From assembly GCA_037074615.1 (NCBI GenBank), contig CM073549.1, positions 2,485,001-2,549,000 of the forward strand: a stretch of DNA of 64,000 nucleotides, given 5' to 3'. A model generated the notes under the pieces. It ran no database searches. It was not told where the DNA came from and saw nothing but the letters and a program-made list of their open reading frames with translations. Of the stretch, positions 60,019 through 64,000 are shown in pieces; the stretch's first letter is position 1, and each line of letters begins with the position of its first letter. Made by a program: the position numbers and the translations under genes. This stretch comes from Leucaena leucocephala. Taxonomy: Eukaryota; Streptophyta; Magnoliopsida; Fabales; Fabaceae.

Positions 60019-63000
60019 TCTCACCGCCTTCAGAATAGCTTAAACCTATGTAACAGTTAGTGTTAGTAACACACTGATCAAGAAAGCATATTTCTGAAAA
60101 AACTGCAATACAACATGAAAAGATTAAACCCTTTTCTTTCGATTGTCTGATGCGCTCCAGGTCGCTCCAAAACGGTGAACCAGCCGGGTAAGTCAACCCA
60201 ATACGAGGAAACCCCCCAAAAGAAAACAGGCCCTCATGGGGGAAAACAATGTAAGAAGAAGGAATTGCAATTGCATTCAATTATAGGCACGATACCATTA
60301 GCACCTTCGAGATCAAAAACAAGATTCAGACCATAACCCACGCAAGTCAATGATCAATGAACCCGCTCGGCAAATCAACTGAGCATCACAGGTTTATACG
60401 ATGATCCCCAAAGAAAAATGACCGTAATCGAAAGAAAAATAACAGGAATTGCAGTTTACACTCCACTTAAAAAACAACATTCGAAATTAACGTCGTTCAA
60501 GATTCTAGCATCAACCTGTTATTGAACCGCAAAAGCGAAACAGAGGGGAAGCAAAGAATCCAGATAAAAACAACGCAACATACAAGGAATTAAACATTAA
60601 AAATAAAAATTTACGGAAAATTGAAATCGGATGCAACCTTGTGGGCGGCTATTGATCTGTGGGTAGGATAAGAGCAAAACAGGAAACGCGTAATTTCCAA
60701 TTTCCAAAGAAATTACTTTCTCAGTGTTCGTGAAACAGGCGTAAACAAAGAAGTTCTTCCCCTCGTTTTTCTATAGCGGTGTATAATTTATACCGTGCGA
60801 TTAGATCGATACCGTTTGTTTTTTAATTTGAGAAAACTTATCATAATCTGCACGCTCAATCTTATTTTATCTTATGTTTCAATTTTCACAGTTTAAATAT
60901 CTTTATTTTGATGAGATTAAAATATAAAACAAAAATTATCTTTTAATTAATTATCACCTTTGATAAAACAAAATATCCCTAAAAAATTAAAAATAAAGTA
61001 CATTAAACAGATTCGTATGTGATTGGCTCTGTCATATGCTAATCTTCACACAGCACAAAGATGAAATATCAGACTTTATTTTTTTTTTCCTTTTAAATTT
61101 AAATCAAAACAGTGGGTAATACGACTCCTGGTAATATTAGCAAAGCCATACTAGGAAAAGTAGGACCACGCGCTGTTTGATGGTTCAGTGGATCACTTCC
61201 CACTTTTCTGCTACCACGTGTTTATCATTTTGGGTTTCTGAGATTTTTATAGAGTTTTTGGGATATTTCGCTTGAGTAAAAAAATGTAGTCAGATATTAA
61301 TTTGAAATTATTATAAGATTTTGATACGGATCACCTCACAATTAAAATCTTAATTAGAATTGAATGTATGATATCTTCGATATTTAAAACGATATATAGC
61401 ATATAAATTCTTACTATATTACTTTTTTCTTTTTTAATATATAAATTAAAATAATTCATAAATATTAAATTGTTGATGTTTGCCTCGTGGATAGCAGAAC
61501 ACAGTAAATAAATCCCAGTAATTTTTTTTTTTTCTTTCTATCTATTTTATAAAATCATTTTTTTTTAACTGACATGGTTATTTTTGTCTCAATAATAAAT
61601 ATTTTTTATTTTTTCTATTATCTCTATTCTTTCGAATCATCTCTTTCATGTATATTTTTTTTATTATTTTACTTATTATTATTCTCCCATTATATTTTTT
61701 ATTTTTAATTAATTTTAGTTATTTTTTGAACAGAACAATTTAATTAAATGATCTTATAAATAAAAACAGAAAGAGTATTCTTGAAAAGAAACTAATTTTT
61801 TCTTAGTGAACTCGTGGGATTTATAGATAATTTTTTAAGGAATTAAAATTTGGTGGGATGGGAACATTCTGAGGTGTGTTTTGAGAAAGAAATATAAAAA
61901 ATATATTTGAAAATAAATAGTGAGCAATTAGTTAGCTAATGATCTCATAAACTAATATCATAAAATTTTCTTTTAGTAAGTAATACATGACGGGTTCAAT
62001 CCGTATATAATTTTAAATTGTTAATGTTAATTTTTGTAATTTAAAAATAAAAATAAATCAAATCGGTGACAGTAATTGGCCAGGGAAGTCGCGTGGGGGT
62101 TTCCATCCTTGGAGGGGAAGTTAAAGCAGTTAGAGGCGCAGACCCATGCGCCCTAGTCAATGTATAGCCCTGCAGGAACACTCTTATCCATCACATTCAA
62201 TCAATCATCATTAAATATTTAATAATCTTATTATTCCAATTCTGGACAGAGGGTTTTCTTCTTTTAGAAACAAAGTATCTTCCATACATTTTGGAAACAC
62301 TTTGGTGGTATATTTGTGGTGGGGGGGGGGGGGGGTTTGTTCTTCAAGGTACCGTATTTTAATCTTTTCCTTTTTTTAGTTTTTATAATTTTTTTCACAA
62401 TTTTTCAATTTTTTCCATTTGAAATATTTTTTCTTTTATTTTGACAAATACTCAAAATGACTGACTCTAAACTAGCAAAATGGTGGTAATTTTACTAAAG
62501 TCCAATATCCTAATGCTTTTAGGATGCCCTAATCCCTCTCGCTCCCACGCTTTAGTTTTTAAGGATGTGGGATTTCTTTTTTCTATTTTTAATTAGAAAA
62601 TTTTATAATTTTGTTTAGGTGAACTTTAATGTTGTTAAATTCCCCTTAAGAGAATCCAACTAGGCCAACCCGTAGGAGAAAATAAATATAAATACACAGC
62701 AAAAAAAATCCAAAGCATAAATATCATCATATCAAAAACAAGATTTGAGACCCAGGCATTAAACATGTTAAAATTGCAAGCTTATGAATCATTCTACTTA
62801 TATATCAATCATTAAGCCCAACTTTATTTAATGTGAGACTTCCAAGTAACTCAAATTTTACTCACACTTACCATCCTTTCGGTAGATAAGATTTAGCTCT
62901 CCTTAACCCTATATGCTCTGTGCTTTTGGATAATTTATAGCATTCACTTTATAATATATACTCTAATACCATCTGAAATATTATAGAATCCCTCCATTAG

Positions 63001-63185
63001 AGCCTACACGTGGCTCAATCTCATCATCAAAGTGTAAATCCACAAAACTACCCTTTCCAGGAAGGCATTAGCCAAATTCACCATTTTTCCCCTCAGATTA
63101 AGAACTTTGGCTGCACAGGAAGATCCCAAACTGCCTTGATCAATGATGATGACAACATCAAATTTACAGCGACTGACGCCTCCAT
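60019..63185. other. Upstream of the JMJ26-like gene and 3' flank of OSCA1
   Basis: 60019 to about 60730 probably holds the JMJ26-like 5' leader and promoter. About 61527-61776 is a possible Stowaway-like element (CTTTCTATCT ... AGAAAGAG ends). A G run of about 15 lies near 62321. About 62640-63000 has retroelement-like promoter and primer-site words (GGGCTTAATGATTGATATATAAG-like and TGGTATTAGAG on the minus strand), but no paired repeats. Confidence 0.4.
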
Positions 63186-63844
63186 TCAAGGCTCCGGCTG
63201 ATTTTGGATACCATCAGGAAGAGACCGTGGAGACGAGGCACCACTCATTTTGCTCGGCAACGGCGTGTTCCTCCGGGACTGGCGCTTCGTGGGCACGAGC
63301 GCGCTCTCGGTTTCCCACTTGTCACTGACTATCTCCTCGTCATCAGAACTATCATTCTCGGTGCTGGCCTTGAAAACCGGATGAATATAGGCATGCTGAA
63401 GGTAACCTTTCAAGTTCAGGTAAGGATCAGTCGCTTTCTCCAGTGTATCTTTCATCATTGCTTCCTGTATAAGCAGCCCACAAAGTGTCGGATTTTTCAG
63501 TAACAGATTAAAGGGACAATATGCTATGATGATACGAATGCACATTTTCCAGTGTATCTTCAAAGTTTTGACATTAGCAATGCAAAAAATCAAATGAGTG
63601 ACGTACATACCTGTAGGGGATATCTAATGAAGGCAGATTCGAAACGGCCTTTGCAGTACCTATGGAACCATATGGTAAGTACTGGGAGCACGATGAGAAA
63701 TGGCGTTGATGAAGCAGCTTTTTTGGTGCTCAAGAGTCCTAATAAAACTATTTGGGAAAATATCAGCGCGATCACAACACGCAGATGAACGTCGGGCCAG
63801 AATGCCGCCGCACTCTCGTATTCCTGATTATACACGTTAATAAT
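63186..63844 (-). CDS. OSCA1: OSCA1/CSC1-like osmosensitive cation channel, C-terminal exons
   Basis: Partial gene, running off the right edge of the window. Two exons are seen: 63611-63844 (78 codons, phase 0, YNQEYESAAAFWPDVHLRVV) and 63186-63464 (92 residues and stop). The first holds the last membrane segments (VVIALIFSQIVLLGLL; TPFLIVLPVLTIWFH). The second is the cytosolic tail, with EAMMKDTLEKATDPYLNLKG, an acidic stretch and VPTKRQSRRNTPLPSKMSGA, a sequence typical of OSCA1-clade tails. The 5' exons lie beyond 64000, since 63845-64000 is intron. Family members are plasma-membrane, mechanically or hyperosmotically gated Ca2+-permeable channels. As I recall, relatives are At1g11960 and At4g04340. 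Confidence 0.92.
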
Positions 63845-64000
63845 CTGCAGTGGGAAGATTCATCTTGTATCAAGCAAACCGCAGATAATATGATACCTTC
63901 GTAGAATGACATGTGAAGGGTATAATTCAGAAAGATTGATTTTGGCCAACCAACAGAAAAAATGTAAACATGAATATAAATCGAATTGTCCTAGAATTTT

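Noticed and set aside
59990..60280. 96-codon frame upstream of the JMJ26-like start, as a longer N-terminus
   Set aside because: It is in a different frame, and an in-frame TAA precedes the ATG at 60018; probably 5' leader.
62640..63000. LTR retrotransposon fragment
   Set aside because: Promoter-like and primer-site-like words are present but in an order that does not fit one LTR, and no paired repeat was found.

Overview
The window is nuclear DNA from a eudicot plant. It is AT-rich, the genes carry many GT-AG introns, and the gene families and transposable elements are typical plant ones. Genes were built by joining exons at GT-AG sites with checked phase. They match wall, signalling and housekeeping families of dicots. 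The exact species cannot be read from the sequence.

Layout. 1-3.5 kb: intergenic, with two tRNA-derived SINE-like elements. 3.5-4.7 kb (+): a galacturonan-binding WAK-like membrane protein. 5.2-10.4 kb (-): two tandem pectate lyase genes; the left copy is a pseudogene with three disabling lesions and the right copy is intact. 11.4-22 kb (-): a STIG1-like cysteine-rich peptide cluster with three intact copies. A fourth 'ghost' copy has lost its whole coding region and holds a Mutator-like insertion; Tourist and Stowaway MITEs lie between the copies. 24.6-27.0 kb (+): YggS/PLPBP pyridoxal-phosphate homeostasis protein. 27.9-29.6 kb (+): DUF1068 (ELMO/NKS1-type) Golgi protein with a 24-nt microexon. 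30.8-34.6 kb (-): GT14 Core-2/I-branching-type glycosyltransferase. 35.7-37.8 kb: a 2.1 kb fold-back Mutator-like element with a perfect 9-bp target duplication. 38.2-45.2 kb (-): organellar leucyl-tRNA synthetase, 20 exons. 48.1-60.0 kb (-): KDM3-type JmjC histone demethylase (JMJ26-like). One of its introns is 8.2 kb because an old Ty1/copia element lies in it. Inside that element an integrase/reverse-transcriptase fragment has been amplified to about twelve 479-bp tandem units, which are further invaded by a solo LTR; a Tourist MITE sits at the edge. 63.2-64 kb (-): C-terminal exons of an OSCA1/CSC1-type osmosensitive channel, cut by the window edge.

The gene order WAK-like, pectate lyase, STIG1, YggS, GT14, JmjC, OSCA1 matches, as I recall it, Arabidopsis At1g11915-At1g11960. 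LeuRS, DUF1068 and another OSCA1 are neighbours at At4g04340-04360. The window therefore looks like an unfractionated ancestral block whose genes are split between two duplicated segments in Arabidopsis. Several genes concern pectin (galacturonan binding, pectate cleavage, pectin-synthesis scaffold), but nothing shows that they are co-regulated.

The most unusual structure is the 49.0-54.95 kb array: a young satellite-like repeat made from retrotransposon pol sequence inside the intron of a chromatin-modifier gene that still appears intact.
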